A program made the position numbers and the translations under genes. 48,508 nt of DNA from JAFGRU01 sp016934985 (GTDB lineage Bacteria; Desulfobacterota; Desulfuromonadia; Desulfuromonadales; JAAYDE01): contig CAXXJQ010000001.1 of the NCBI GenBank assembly GCA_963665045.2, positions 1 to 48,508 of the forward strand, in the 5' to 3' direction. Below are positions 1 to 8,197 of the stretch, piece by piece. Each line of letters opens with the position of its first letter. The first letter of the stretch is position 1. The notes under the pieces were generated by a model. That model saw only the letters and a list, made by a program, of their open reading frames with translations, did not search any database and was not told the DNA's origin.

Positions 1-1439
1 TACTTGGTAATACCCCGATTGAGAATAGTTTTTTTTAATAATTTTGCCCTAACCAACAACCCTGCCGGGAAATCCGTTTCATTTAACATGTTTTCCAAAC
101 GGCTGGGACGTGTGGCATCGTAATAAATCCCCTCATCGTCAAGCACCAGGGACCAGGGGCGAATTAGATCAGACCCCAATCCCACCGAGCGTAAGAAGGC
201 ATCTTCAACCCGTACCAATTTAACACCAGCAGCATCCGCTTTTTCACGCAATTCAGGGGTTTCCTTGGAAGCCCAGATGGTCCAGCTCAGGCAAGACTCT
301 TCAGCCTTTCGAAGAGCTTTCTGCGGTCTGCGAACAAAAATCACCTGCTTGCGATTGGAGGCAATGAAATCAGGCAGAAATTTCTTTTTCCATGGCGACA
401 TCCCGCTGCAAACCGTCGCTTTTTGTGTTCCCAACCAATGGCGGCGACGATCCGAAAGCAAAGCGATAATACGCTCAATTTCACAGCGTTGCCCGGTGAT
501 GGGATCAACATAGCGCGCATATTTCATATAAGCGGCGGCGAACAGCTCATCCAGCGAGCGCGTACAGGTCCGCCGGGCACATTTTTGTTCATCCTCGGTC
601 AGGCCCCAGCCGGCATAAAAGGGCAGTCCAAAACACCGCACTTTTTTTCCCGCCAGAAGCCCCTCAAAACCGAGCAGACTGGTCGCCGTGTAAACTGAAG
701 AAACACCGTCCAGGATCGACCACGGATGAATTTGATCCACCAGCCGCCGGAGACGAGAATGTTCGGGAAGCTTCCCGTAATAACCTGGGCGGTGGCCGGA
801 TACCACCTCGGGATGGGTTTTGACAATCACCTCTGCGTGTGGGTTTTCATCCAAAGCCGCCTCAAGCATGCGCTGAAAAGATTTCTCATCAGCCAAGCCC
901 CCGCTCAAAGAAGCATCGTCCAGGGTTTGGTCAACAACCAGAACCCGCTCTCTCCCCAAATCTTCCCACGGGATTAATTCCGGCGCATGGTTGTACTTGC
1001 TCAAACGCTCATCCACCAGCCAGCGCCGTACAAAAGCAGCTCGTTCCAACAGCTCAGCAGTTTGCCATCCCTCATCCTGAAGCAGATTTTCCAAGAGGGA
1101 AGGCTCCCTTGCGTCGTAATAAATGCCGACAGGATCGACAACGAGGCTCAACGGCGGCTCACCATCGCGCCCTAAACGAACTGAACGCAGAAAACCATCC
1201 TCCAATGCAACATAGGGAAGTCTTTTCAGTTTGGCAAAATCTCGAGCAATATCGGCAGTGTGTTTGTGCCCCCAACCAAGGACGGTATCAAAAGGCCCTT
1301 GGCCCCACGGCAATTTATAATGAATGCTTTTGAATTCAGGAAGAAAAACCGATAAAGATGGAATCTGGGTGATGCTTTTTGAAAAAACTACCGACTTTGA
1401 AAAAGTGCTTAAAAAAAGAAAGTCGTTGTTGGATGTCAT
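1..1439 (-). CDS. kpsC: Capsule beta-Kdo transferase KpsC, partial (runs off left edge)
   Basis: KpsC adds alternating beta-Kdo residues to the lipid anchor of ABC-exported capsules, in the cytoplasm at the inner membrane. Reading the minus strand from the ATG at 1439 gives an open frame to the window edge, about 479 codons. It begins MTSNNDFLFLSTFSKS. The family's duplicated layout is visible: EDGFLRSVRLG followed by GIYYDAREPS in the first half, and EDAFLRSVGLG followed by GIYYDATRPS in the second. SKYNHAP and DPITGQRCEIE also fit the family. The 3' end lies outside the window. No alternative ATG lies upstream before an in-frame stop. The first 120 bases or so are AT-rich and the rest is not, so the boundary of the capsule cassette may fall in the 5' end of this gene. 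Identification rests on manual translation and remembered family motifs. Confidence 0.9.
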   Translation of the reverse strand, partial: MTSNNDFLFLSTFSKSVVFSKSITQIPSLSVFLPEFKSIHYKLPWGQGPFDTVLGWGHKHTADIARDFAKLKRLPYVALEDGFLRSVRLGRDGEPPLSLVVDPVGIYYDAREPSLLENLLQDEGWQTAELLERAAFVRRWLVDERLSKYNHAPELIPWEDLGRERVLVVDQTLDDASLSGGLADEKSFQRMLEAALDENPHAEVIVKTHPEVVSGHRPGYYGKLPEHSRLRRLVDQIHPWSILDGVSSVYTATSLLGFEGLLAGKKVRCFGLPFYAGWGLTEDEQKCARRTCTRSLDELFAAAYMKYARYVDPITGQRCEIERIIALLSDRRRHWLGTQKATVCSGMSPWKKKFLPDFIASNRKQVIFVRRPQKALRKAEESCLSWTIWASKETPELREKADAAGVKLVRVEDAFLRSVGLGSDLIRPWSLVLDDEGIYYDATRPSRLENMLNETDFPAGLLVRAKLLKKTILNRGITK

Positions 1440-1482
1440 AAAATACCGATATTGTTCTTTTTTACCACGCCACGGTCCATTA

Positions 1483-1491
1483 TGGTATAAA
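1483..1491 (+). promoter_or_regulatory. Possible extended -10 promoter element before the beta-helix gene
   Basis: The divergent gap 1440-1547 separates kpsC from the beta-helix gene. It contains TGGTATAAA, which matches an extended -10 element. No convincing -35 box lies 17 bases upstream. A GGGAG at 1531-1535 could serve as ribosome binding site for the ATG at 1548, although its spacing is long. Confidence 0.3.
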
Positions 1492-1547
1492 ATTAATTTT
1501 AAATTTCTGTAAAATCAATATACTTATTTTGGGAGCTCGCAATAATT

Positions 1548-3488
1548 ATGTTCAAAACAACTAGAATATTTCTTCTATTCTTTTTCTTAGCTTTTCCTTG
1601 TTTTGCAAGAGAAACCGCGATCCATTTAAGCGAACAAAAAGCCTTTGATGAGGCCCTAAAAAAGGCCAAGGGAAAAGACCTAATAATTGATAACCATTAT
1701 AGAATAATATCTGACGTCAACTTAGCCTCGTCAGATATTAATTTAAAAATACCCAAAGGCGGTGGATTCTTGATTGAATCCGGGGCAACTCTAAATCTGG
1801 ATAACATTTCTTTAGAAGCAGGAAGACATCAAATTTTCTATGGAAATGGGGAAATTTCAGGAAATCCAAAGCTCTTAAATGGAGCTTTTCCAGAGTGGTT
1901 CGGCGCCAAAGGGGACAATTCCGCTGATGATATTGCGGCCATTAATAAATCTCTTAATTTTTCAAAAATTGTCAATTTTGGGACTAATACCTACAAAGTA
2001 TCTTCTCCTCCTAAGTTCAAAGGCGGAGTCATCAAAGGGTTACCAACCATAAACATCATACCAGGTGTCCACCAATTATTGGAAACACTTTATCTTGACG
2101 GCGCAGAAGGACTAAACCTCCAAGGTCAAACGGAACTTCTCGGCTTTTCTTCGGTAGGTTCTATTTCAGGAGAACCTGGTTCCTGGACCGTCCAAGTAAA
2201 TGTTAAAAACCCAGGTAATGCAAAACAGGGGTATTTCTTAGCTATCACCCACGCTCAAGGTGAGGAGACATCCAAAATACTTGAAGGTATTTGGGAAATA
2301 ATCCAACTTTCGGGTAATACTATTACCATTCTCAATACATCCCAACCTGATTTTCCGCCCAAACCCTCAATAAAATCATGCCACCTTCGACTAATTAAAA
2401 CTGTATTTCAAACAACTGCCAAATCTGTTTTTCATCTTTATGGTGGCATATTACACAGTGACGGAATTGTTTTTCACGTTAAAAATTCAAAAACCAAAGA
2501 TGGAACAAAAGCAGTGAGTATAGCCCCTCGAAAAAATCATAAGGATAACCGTCACTCGTTGGCCTCGGCCCACTTTGGGCCAGCATGCGGATTTATCGGA
2601 GCAGGAAATCATGGCCTCGTAGTTGGTGGCAATGCTTTTGTGGAAATTGAAAAGAATGCTGCATTTTGTGGGAACAAGCAGGATGGACTTCATGCTACAG
2701 AGGGAGGAACAATTTTCGCAAAATTTACTGTGGCAAATGGTAATGGTGAGTCGGGCGTAATGGCGGAAATGGGTGCCAGTGTTGAAGTGGACGGCATAAC
2801 CGCTTGCGGGAACAGACAGAACGGCCTGGAGGCACTAGGTGGAGGTAACATTGGAGGCTCACAACCAACGACCTTTACGGCTTTCAACGGTCGCAATGGA
2901 ATCCTCGCCGCGAAAGGAGGAATGGTACGAGCCACAGAGGCCATATCGAGCAACAATGGCTCATCAGGTTACAAAGCCGACCAAACTGGAAAAATATTTG
3001 CACCTAAATCCAAAGCTTTTAACAATAAAAAAAATGGGTACTTTTCAACACAAAGTTCATTCATCGACGCAAAAGATTCAACAAGCATCAACAATAGCAT
3101 AGGCTATAAAACAGAAAGAAATTCATCAATTTCAGCCCTAGGAAAGCTATCGGTCTTTGGGAACAAAACTGATTTCTCGAATACTCACGACGGAAAATTT
3201 TTTTTAAACGAGGATAATAGTATTTTTCAAACAAACGAGAATAATTTGCCTGACAAGACAAACATCCCGACGTCAGAAAAAAGGGGTTTTCAGCTAAGTA
3301 AAACTGAAAATGGTGACCTTCTTTTTAAAATTCAAAGATCTAATACTGAACATTTTATCGAAATTTTAAGATTAAAAAGTGATGGTCAAATATTACCAAA
3401 TAATGATTTATGCCCACCAAGCACTTTTATCTCAAAAGAAAATAAAGAAATCACTGTCAGGTGCGGTATTATTACAAAGATTAAATAA
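1548..3488 (+). CDS. Exported right-handed beta-helix protein (pectate-lyase-like fold)
   Basis: The protein has 646 residues and a clear Sec signal peptide, with cleavage expected after CFA at residues 18-20. Residues 117-128 carry WFGAKGDNSADD, a motif common at the start of pectate-lyase-superfamily beta-helices. From roughly residue 340 to 530 there is a run of loose 22-26-residue coils rich in N, G and A, with repeated NG and GG turns (for example NKQDGLHATEGG and NRQNGLEALGGG), as expected of a parallel beta-helix. It is the only plus-strand gene inside the AT-rich capsule cassette and ends 7 bases from the convergent kpsT. By analogy such proteins are polysaccharide lyases, hydrolases, epimerases or phage-type depolymerases. 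No catalytic residues can be assigned here. A capsule-modifying or capsule-binding role is inferred from position only. Confidence 0.75.
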   Translation: MFKTTRIFLLFFFLAFPCFARETAIHLSEQKAFDEALKKAKGKDLIIDNHYRIISDVNLASSDINLKIPKGGGFLIESGATLNLDNISLEAGRHQIFYGNGEISGNPKLLNGAFPEWFGAKGDNSADDIAAINKSLNFSKIVNFGTNTYKVSSPPKFKGGVIKGLPTINIIPGVHQLLETLYLDGAEGLNLQGQTELLGFSSVGSISGEPGSWTVQVNVKNPGNAKQGYFLAITHAQGEETSKILEGIWEIIQLSGNTITILNTSQPDFPPKPSIKSCHLRLIKTVFQTTAKSVFHLYGGILHSDGIVFHVKNSKTKDGTKAVSIAPRKNHKDNRHSLASAHFGPACGFIGAGNHGLVVGGNAFVEIEKNAAFCGNKQDGLHATEGGTIFAKFTVANGNGESGVMAEMGASVEVDGITACGNRQNGLEALGGGNIGGSQPTTFTAFNGRNGILAAKGGMVRATEAISSNNGSSGYKADQTGKIFAPKSKAFNNKKNGYFSTQSSFIDAKDSTSINNSIGYKTERNSSISALGKLSVFGNKTDFSNTHDGKFFLNEDNSIFQTNENNLPDKTNIPTSEKRGFQLSKTENGDLLFKIQRSNTEHFIEILRLKSDGQILPNNDLCPPSTFISKENKEITVRCGIITKIK

Positions 3489-3495
3489 TTTATTA

Positions 3496-4149
3496 CTAAA
3501 GACTATAATACAGACTTAAGGCATCTTTGATATTATCAAAAATTTCCAGTTTTCCATCAACGAGTACTCCAGCATAATCACAATATTTTTTCATGATAGC
3601 AGGATTGTGAGAAACAACAATCATATTGGCATGATCTTTTTTCATTTTGAAAACTTTTTCAGTTTTTCTTAAAAATCGATAATCACCAGCACTAAAACCT
3701 TCATCTACTAAATAAGTGTCAAAATCCATGGCCATACTAATTCCGAAACCAAGTCTACTCTTCATTCCCTTAGAAAAAGTTTTAACAGGCAAATCCATAT
3801 AAGTCCCGAGTTCGGCAAAATCCTCCACAAATGCAATTTTTTCTTCGACATCACAATCATAAAGACGACAAACGAATTTTACGTTTTCCCGGCCTGTTAA
3901 ACTCCCGTGAATGCCAGTTGACCCTCCCAAAGGCCATGACAAACGAAGGCCATGGGTCTTTATACTCCCAGAATCTGGTATATCCATTCCAGCAATTAAA
4001 CGCATAAGAGTAGTTTTACCTGCCCCATTCCGCCCCAGAACTCCAAGACTTTTATTTCTAGGAATCACTACATTGATGCCCTTTAAAACTTTGGTCCATC
4101 CAAACCGTCTTGTGAAATAACTTTTGGTTACATTTTTAATTTCTATCAT
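3496..4149 (-). CDS. kpsT: Capsule export ABC transporter ATP-binding protein KpsT
   Basis: This is the 217-residue ATPase that pairs with KpsM to move lipid-linked capsular polysaccharide across the inner membrane. The Walker A motif GRNGAGKTT is at residues 39-47, the signature region FSKGMKSR precedes Walker B (TYLVDEG), and a switch histidine follows in VVSHNPA. The N-terminus MIEIKNVTKSYFTRRFGW is typical of the KpsT/Wzt short ATPase group. A TTG three codons upstream could also start translation, but the ATG at 4149 gives the usual family N-terminus. The gene follows the 150-residue protein on the same strand with a 21-base gap. There is no C-terminal carbohydrate-binding extension of the Wzt kind, which fits KpsT export. 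Confidence 0.93.
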   Translation of the reverse strand: MIEIKNVTKSYFTRRFGWTKVLKGINVVIPRNKSLGVLGRNGAGKTTLMRLIAGMDIPDSGSIKTHGLRLSWPLGGSTGIHGSLTGRENVKFVCRLYDCDVEEKIAFVEDFAELGTYMDLPVKTFSKGMKSRLGFGISMAMDFDTYLVDEGFSAGDYRFLRKTEKVFKMKKDHANMIVVSHNPAIMKKYCDYAGVLVDGKLEIFDNIKDALSLYYSL

Positions 4150-4170
4150 AAGAGCCAAAATTTAGTTTTT

Positions 4171-4623
4171 TTAGTGAAAAACCATTACGGATAATAAAGA
4201 AATAATTATTCCTAAAAATATTTCGAAAATAATAATTACATTTTTTTTCCAACTTCTTTTATTTAACCGATTTATTCCAAAACTATTTTTAGGTTCATTA
4301 TCCTGATTTAATTTATTTTCATTCTCAGCATTCATTTTCTGACAAGGGTCACCAGACAAACCATTATTAAAACTTAAATTTGTTTCATTTCTCTGTTTTA
4401 TGCCAAGAATTTCCGCACATTTGATCAATTCATTCAAAACTTCTGCACCGTTATCCCCAGGATAATTGGATTTTGCATTCACTAGCCAGTTAATAACGAA
4501 TGGCGAAAAATTCCCTAGTTTTGCCTCCTTCCGAACAACATTAATTTCATCTTGCAATTCAACAAGGCGATCGATAATATCATTTAGATCATTTTCGAAT
4601 AGTTTTTCAGAACTATGCCCCAT
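4171..4623 (-). CDS. Unknown helical protein with a single C-terminal membrane anchor
   Basis: I do not recognise this 150-residue protein. The N-terminal half is charged and probably helical (FENDLNDIIDRLVELQDEI). The middle is rich in N, K and E and looks disordered. The last 20 or so residues form one hydrophobic segment (VIIIFEIFLGIIISLLSVMV), so it is probably tail-anchored with the bulk in the cytoplasm. It sits between kpsM and kpsT, with gaps of 23 and 21 bases, on the same transcript. kpsM and kpsT are normally adjacent, so the insertion suggests a role near the exporter, for example as a scaffold for polymer enzymes. That role is inference from context. Confidence 0.6.
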   Translation of the reverse strand: MGHSSEKLFENDLNDIIDRLVELQDEINVVRKEAKLGNFSPFVINWLVNAKSNYPGDNGAEVLNELIKCAEILGIKQRNETNLSFNNGLSGDPCQKMNAENENKLNQDNEPKNSFGINRLNKRSWKKNVIIIFEIFLGIIISLLSVMVFH

Positions 4624-4646
4624 AATACCAACCTTTTAAACTACTA

Positions 4647-5456
4647 TCAATCAGCCAAAACCCACCGAAGCCATATCTTTTGAAAGGTTAAACCAACTAA
4701 AACCATACCTAATATCCAACACCAAACATAAAATATATTATTAAAATAGGCGCTGCTGTCATACTCAAAAAAGAAAGAACTTCTTGTCATTTCAACCAAT
4801 TGAAGAAGAGGATTTAATCCAAGTATATCATAATATTTTTTTGGGAATCTCTCAACAGTAATAACAACACCAGACGTAATATAAAGAACCCTTGAAATAT
4901 GAGGCCATATTATTTGAACAACTTCTGTTTTTGAGTTAAAAGCTAATAGGACAAGACCTGTTCCTATCCCAATAAAACTAAAGTTTAAAAAATGAATTAA
5001 AAATAAAAGAGTGTTTTCAACTTGAAAATTATATCCAATAATAACCATCCCAAATAAAAGTACCCACAGTACAATATTCATAGTAACGTATTCCAGCAAA
5101 GCTCTCGCCCCAATGAAATCTATTATTCGAACTTGAGGGAAGACAAGCAAGGCCTTATTACCCCTAACACTTGCCATGACTTGGCTAGCAGTTCGACTAA
5201 AAGTGAAATAGGGAACAATTCCGACCATTAAGTAAAGTGGCATTGGTATACCTGCAGGCGCAGACATTCCAAAAGCCTTTCTAATAGCAACGAAAGTCAT
5301 TACGTGAAGAGACGGTTCAAGAAAAGCCCATATATAGCCCAACCTTCTGTCACCAAATCTGGTTTTAGTTTCGCGAAGAAAAAGGGCACGGACTACTCGG
5401 AGATGCAGATTGAAACCTTTTACAATGGGCTCAACCCTATTTTTAATATTCAACAT
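4647..5456 (-). CDS. kpsM: Capsule export ABC transporter permease KpsM
   Basis: This is the 269-residue ABC-2 type inner-membrane permease for capsule export. A basic N-terminal stretch with FLRETKTRFGDRRLGYIWAF is characteristic of the KpsM/Wzm family (RET..R....LGY.WA). Six hydrophobic segments follow, including MPLYLMVGIVPYFTFSR and VWCWILGMVLVGLTF. The last residues contain the usual PLLQLVEMTRSSFF region that precedes the final membrane segment. The ATG at 5456 has no Shine-Dalgarno sequence of its own and is preceded in frame by a stop, so no earlier start is possible. A 19-codon open frame with a perfect Shine-Dalgarno ends 4 bases upstream and may drive its translation by coupling. 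Confidence 0.93.
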   Translation of the reverse strand: MLNIKNRVEPIVKGFNLHLRVVRALFLRETKTRFGDRRLGYIWAFLEPSLHVMTFVAIRKAFGMSAPAGIPMPLYLMVGIVPYFTFSRTASQVMASVRGNKALLVFPQVRIIDFIGARALLEYVTMNIVLWVLLFGMVIIGYNFQVENTLLFLIHFLNFSFIGIGTGLVLLAFNSKTEVVQIIWPHISRVLYITSGVVITVERFPKKYYDILGLNPLLQLVEMTRSSFFFEYDSSAYFNNIFYVWCWILGMVLVGLTFQKIWLRWVLAD

Positions 5457-5460
5457 TCTA

Positions 5461-5520
5461 TTACAACCAAATAATCAACCGATCTGAGTTGTCGGTAGTA
5501 GACCAAATAAAACGGCTCAT
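5461..5520 (-). CDS. 19-residue leader ORF upstream of kpsM
   Basis: On the minus strand an AGGAG (complement of 5528-5532) lies 7 bases before an ATG at 5520. That ATG opens a 19-codon frame reading MSRFIWSTTDNSDRLIIWL and ending in TAA at 5461-5463. The stop is 4 bases from the kpsM ATG, which lacks its own ribosome binding site. The arrangement fits a leader peptide whose translation delivers ribosomes to kpsM. Alternatively it is the remnant 5' end of a gene lost when the cassette was assembled. The peptide resembles nothing I know. Confidence 0.4.
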   Translation of the reverse strand: MSRFIWSTTDNSDRLIIWL

Positions 5521-5577
5521 TAATAAACTCCTAAAATTACCTGCAACACATTAATTCAAAAAAAACCATGTAAATAT

Positions 5578-5596
5578 CCCCCAGTCAAACAGGGGG
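5578..5596. repeat. Inverted repeat in the gap between sulfotransferase and kpsM genes
   Basis: CCCCC at 5578-5582 and GGGGG at 5592-5596 flank a 9-base loop. The hairpin lies in the 222 bases between the sulfotransferase stop (5743) and the leader ORF. It could terminate or stabilise the minus-strand transcript from upstream, but no clear run of T follows on either strand. The rest of the gap shows no gene. Confidence 0.35.
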
Positions 5597-5742
5597 CTTT
5601 ATGGGTGAACTGTTCAAAATGATGCAATAAACTTGGGGCGAACTGTAAGCGGCAATCTGAGAAGTTTTAACTAAAAAATTCTTCGATCCGCTTCTTGCAG
5701 TCCCACTTTAAAATTATTTACGATAAAGCTTGCTCTGCCACC

Positions 5743-6906
5743 TTATTCAGATTTCAAATGAGATTTCCAAAATTTAACTTTATTTTCATCGTTGACTTTC
5801 TCCAATACTTTAATTAAGCCTCTTAGGCAATTTTTATCCCCATCTAACGCCCCTCTTCGAAAAATGCTTCTAGCCATTGAAAGATCTTCCTCGTTTTCAG
5901 AACTAGAAAAATTCTCTGCAAGTTCAACAGTTGCCTTATGATTTCCAAGTTTACTTGAAATATTTAAAAAATGAATTGCCATACTCTTATTTTTAGGGAC
6001 AAACTCATTACCTTCGAGGTAAATCAGGCCCAACTTATACATTGCAACATTTTTCCCATCTTCAGCGGCTGAATAAAGCCCTTCAATATATTCTTTACTC
6101 AATTTGCTCTCTTTATAAAGAGGATCATTTTTTACTCGTTCTGTTAATTTAAAAATATATTTTGTACAAGAGTCTGGAGAAATTTTTCTAACCTTGTTCA
6201 ACTCCCAAGTGACATCATAATTCCATTTTTCTAAAAATCCATTTATACACTCACCAAAGAAGGCAATATCTCTATTGGTGAACCAATTTTTCCAATCACC
6301 ATACCCCCTGCTCCTTGCAATTTTAGATGTCCATCCTTGCGGCTCAGGCCAATTTTTCAAAGTTATTCCCAAAAACTTCTCTAAATCTTCTACATTTTTA
6401 TCAATCATTTCTTCGTACTTAAAAGTGAAGACACTCTTTTTTTCAGAAATTTTAACGGCCTCATCAAGCATCTGATAAATATTTTTTCTAATCAAATCAG
6501 GTGCGCCCTTATTAAAAATGGAAAATAATTCAACACAAGAAATTGATTCAGGATTTTCTTCTTTCTTCTGAAATTCAATCACAAGCTCTTCAAATCTAGC
6601 CTTATCATAAGCAATATTGTTGTTATTAAATCTATAAAGAAGGGCACTTACAATAAAATCTCTAGGATCACGGACAATAAGAATATTTTTGTCAAAGTTA
6701 TTAAATTTAAACCCACACCTTCCCAACTTATGAATCATAAACTTTATTATAAGATATTCTTTCCCAAGCCCCAGAGCTCCCTTCAACTCTGCTTTGGATG
6801 AGGGTTCAAAAAGACAAAAACAATCTGCTGTGGGGGTATTACTTTTTATTAAATTATAAAGCGCAGTTGTGCCTGTTTTGGGGAGGCCAATTACTGAAAT
6901 CCTCAT
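5743..6906 (-). CDS. PAPS-dependent sulfotransferase with Sel1-like C-terminal repeats
   Basis: The protein has 387 residues from the ATG at 6906; a GTG one codon earlier is also possible. The 5'-phosphosulfate loop is GLPKTGTTALY at residues 7-17, and the 3'-phosphate-binding motif is IVRDPRDFIVSALLYRF at residues 77-93. These are the two signatures of PAPS sulfotransferases. A WTSKIARSRGYGDWKNWF region follows, typical of the C-terminal part of the catalytic domain. From about residue 265 the sequence changes to short helical repeats (AAEDGKNVAMYKLGLIYLEG, ALDGDKNCLRGLIKVLE) that look like Sel1 or TPR-like repeats. The start overlaps the upstream sulfotransferase stop as TGATG, indicating coupled translation. 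The acceptor is presumably a capsule sugar; that is inferred from context. Confidence 0.85.
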   Translation of the reverse strand: MRISVIGLPKTGTTALYNLIKSNTPTADCFCLFEPSSKAELKGALGLGKEYLIIKFMIHKLGRCGFKFNNFDKNILIVRDPRDFIVSALLYRFNNNNIAYDKARFEELVIEFQKKEENPESISCVELFSIFNKGAPDLIRKNIYQMLDEAVKISEKKSVFTFKYEEMIDKNVEDLEKFLGITLKNWPEPQGWTSKIARSRGYGDWKNWFTNRDIAFFGECINGFLEKWNYDVTWELNKVRKISPDSCTKYIFKLTERVKNDPLYKESKLSKEYIEGLYSAAEDGKNVAMYKLGLIYLEGNEFVPKNKSMAIHFLNISSKLGNHKATVELAENFSSSENEEDLSMARSIFRRGALDGDKNCLRGLIKVLEKVNDENKVKFWKSHLKSE

Positions 6907-7511
6907 CACAAGACCTCAGGGCCATATTTAAATTTCATAAGATCTCTTTCGTAGTACCGTGACAACAAATCACGACTTTCATCACAACAAACATCATTCC
7001 AACTTTGATGATCTCTTTTTAGTACCACTGGAATTTCACCAAGTTTTTCGCTCACAAAAGGCAAATCATTAAACTCAAAGTTAATGTTTTCAATTTTAAT
7101 AATTTTGTCAAAAGACAAACCTTTCAACCACTCCGATTGCGGAGGCAACATCACGCCACCTCGTCCTCGAGGACGATTATTTTCGTTTAGCCGGGAAAGC
7201 CACCTGGCAAATTCTAAAAAAGAGTCCCCCCCGATGTAACCCAAAAACAAGTCCCGGTACCTTTCTCTAAACAAAAGAGAATGCCATATGGAAACTGCTC
7301 TCGAAAAGGGGTGCCTGACACTTGTAAATTTGAAAAATTCTTTATAACAAGGATCAATGATATTTTGATGATAGGGCCCTTCTTTTTGCCTCCCATCGAA
7401 TTTGGTTTCGAGCAAATGATAAAAAGTGTGCGTACCTGCCTTTGGGGTAGAAACATACACATATTTATTCTTTTCGCTAATAATCAATGAAAACCGACCT
7501 TTCTTAACCAA
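6906..7511 (-). CDS. Carbohydrate sulfotransferase (sulfotransferase family 2-like)
   Basis: The 201-residue protein carries the PAPS 5'-loop STPKAGTHTFYHLL near residues 21-34 and the 3'-phosphate motif SVRHPFSRAVSIW near residues 64-76. This spacing and the VRHPF..R pattern are those of the HNK-1/chondroitin type sulfotransferase family, which sulfates sugar hydroxyls. The only plausible start is the TTG at 7511, because no ATG, GTG or TTG precedes it closely in frame and no Shine-Dalgarno is visible. Translation may depend on the upstream gene, which ends 14 bases away. The stop overlaps the next sulfotransferase start. It probably modifies a different position or sugar from its neighbour. 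Confidence 0.85.
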   Translation of the reverse strand: MVKKGRFSLIISEKNKYVYVSTPKAGTHTFYHLLETKFDGRQKEGPYHQNIIDPCYKEFFKFTSVRHPFSRAVSIWHSLLFRERYRDLFLGYIGGDSFLEFARWLSRLNENNRPRGRGGVMLPPQSEWLKGLSFDKIIKIENINFEFNDLPFVSEKLGEIPVVLKRDHQSWNDVCCDESRDLLSRYYERDLMKFKYGPEVL

Positions 7512-7525
7512 ACAATGAAAAATAA

Positions 7526-8197
7526 TTAAGGAAAAAGACTACCAAATGTGACAAATGGAATATAAGGTCTAAGGTAGGACTTCTCACCACAAACATACAA
7601 TTCAGTATTCTTATCTCTCAAAAAACAATATGCATCATAAATATTTTTAATTTGAGCACTTATATGACTGTCATCCAGTTGGGGTATTTTTTCTTTATAA
7701 AACCTCATCTTGTCCGATGAATATCGTAAGTCAACACCGAGCAGATAAATTTTTTTACAACCTAGATAATACGCCAATTGAAGACATAACATTGTTGTGC
7801 TCCCTCCAAAAAAAAATCCCTGCCGCAGATCAAAAGAAAAACCGTCTCTTCCTAAAGCTGAGACAAAAAATGTAGTCCCACCAAATGTATCAGGAACCAC
7901 TTTTTTTATTTCTTCACGAAATACTCTAACGGTTTTTTTATCTACTAATTCAGTGGCAAAACGAACTTTTTCAGAATGTCTGACAAACCTAAGGTCGGAA
8001 ACACAGTAATAATCATGATTCCTTCCAATATTCTCTTGAAGTAATGTAGAAGCGTTCATGCCAATAATCACATCCTTTTTTATTTTAGACAATTCATAGT
8101 CATTTATAGATGGTCCATTAGCAATAATAAACGCTCTTCTACCATGTTCTATATTTTGTAATTTAACAATACTATTAAATAATTTTTTCATAAACAT
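7526..8197 (-). CDS. DUF115 / MptE-like Rossmann protein of a surface polysaccharide locus
   Basis: The 223-residue protein has RRAFIIANGPSIND near residue 20, then DVIIGMNAST, then DYYCVSDLRFV, and GCKKIYLLGVDLRY near residue 155. This series of motifs matches the DUF115/6-hydroxymethylpterin diphosphokinase-like family found in capsule, flagellin-glycosylation and sialic-acid-type loci. There it is thought to act as a glycosyltransferase or sugar-phosphate-handling enzyme. The reaction cannot be assigned from sequence. The start at 8197 lies inside the upstream glycosyltransferase gene, overlapping its end by 23 bases, so the two are co-translated. Confidence 0.65.
   Translation of the reverse strand: MFMKKLFNSIVKLQNIEHGRRAFIIANGPSINDYELSKIKKDVIIGMNASTLLQENIGRNHDYYCVSDLRFVRHSEKVRFATELVDKKTVRVFREEIKKVVPDTFGGTTFFVSALGRDGFSFDLRQGFFFGGSTTMLCLQLAYYLGCKKIYLLGVDLRYSSDKMRFYKEKIPQLDDSHISAQIKNIYDAYCFLRDKNTELYVCGEKSYLRPYIPFVTFGSLFP

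Noticed and set aside
5457..5742. Insertion-sequence remnant between kpsM and the sulfotransferase genes
   Set aside because: There is one short inverted repeat, but no transposase fragment, no paired terminal repeats and no target duplication.
6906..7511. The short sulfotransferase as an N-terminally truncated pseudogene, because of its TTG start
   Set aside because: Both PAPS-binding motifs are intact and correctly spaced, and the start lies 14 bases after the upstream stop, as expected in a coupled operon.
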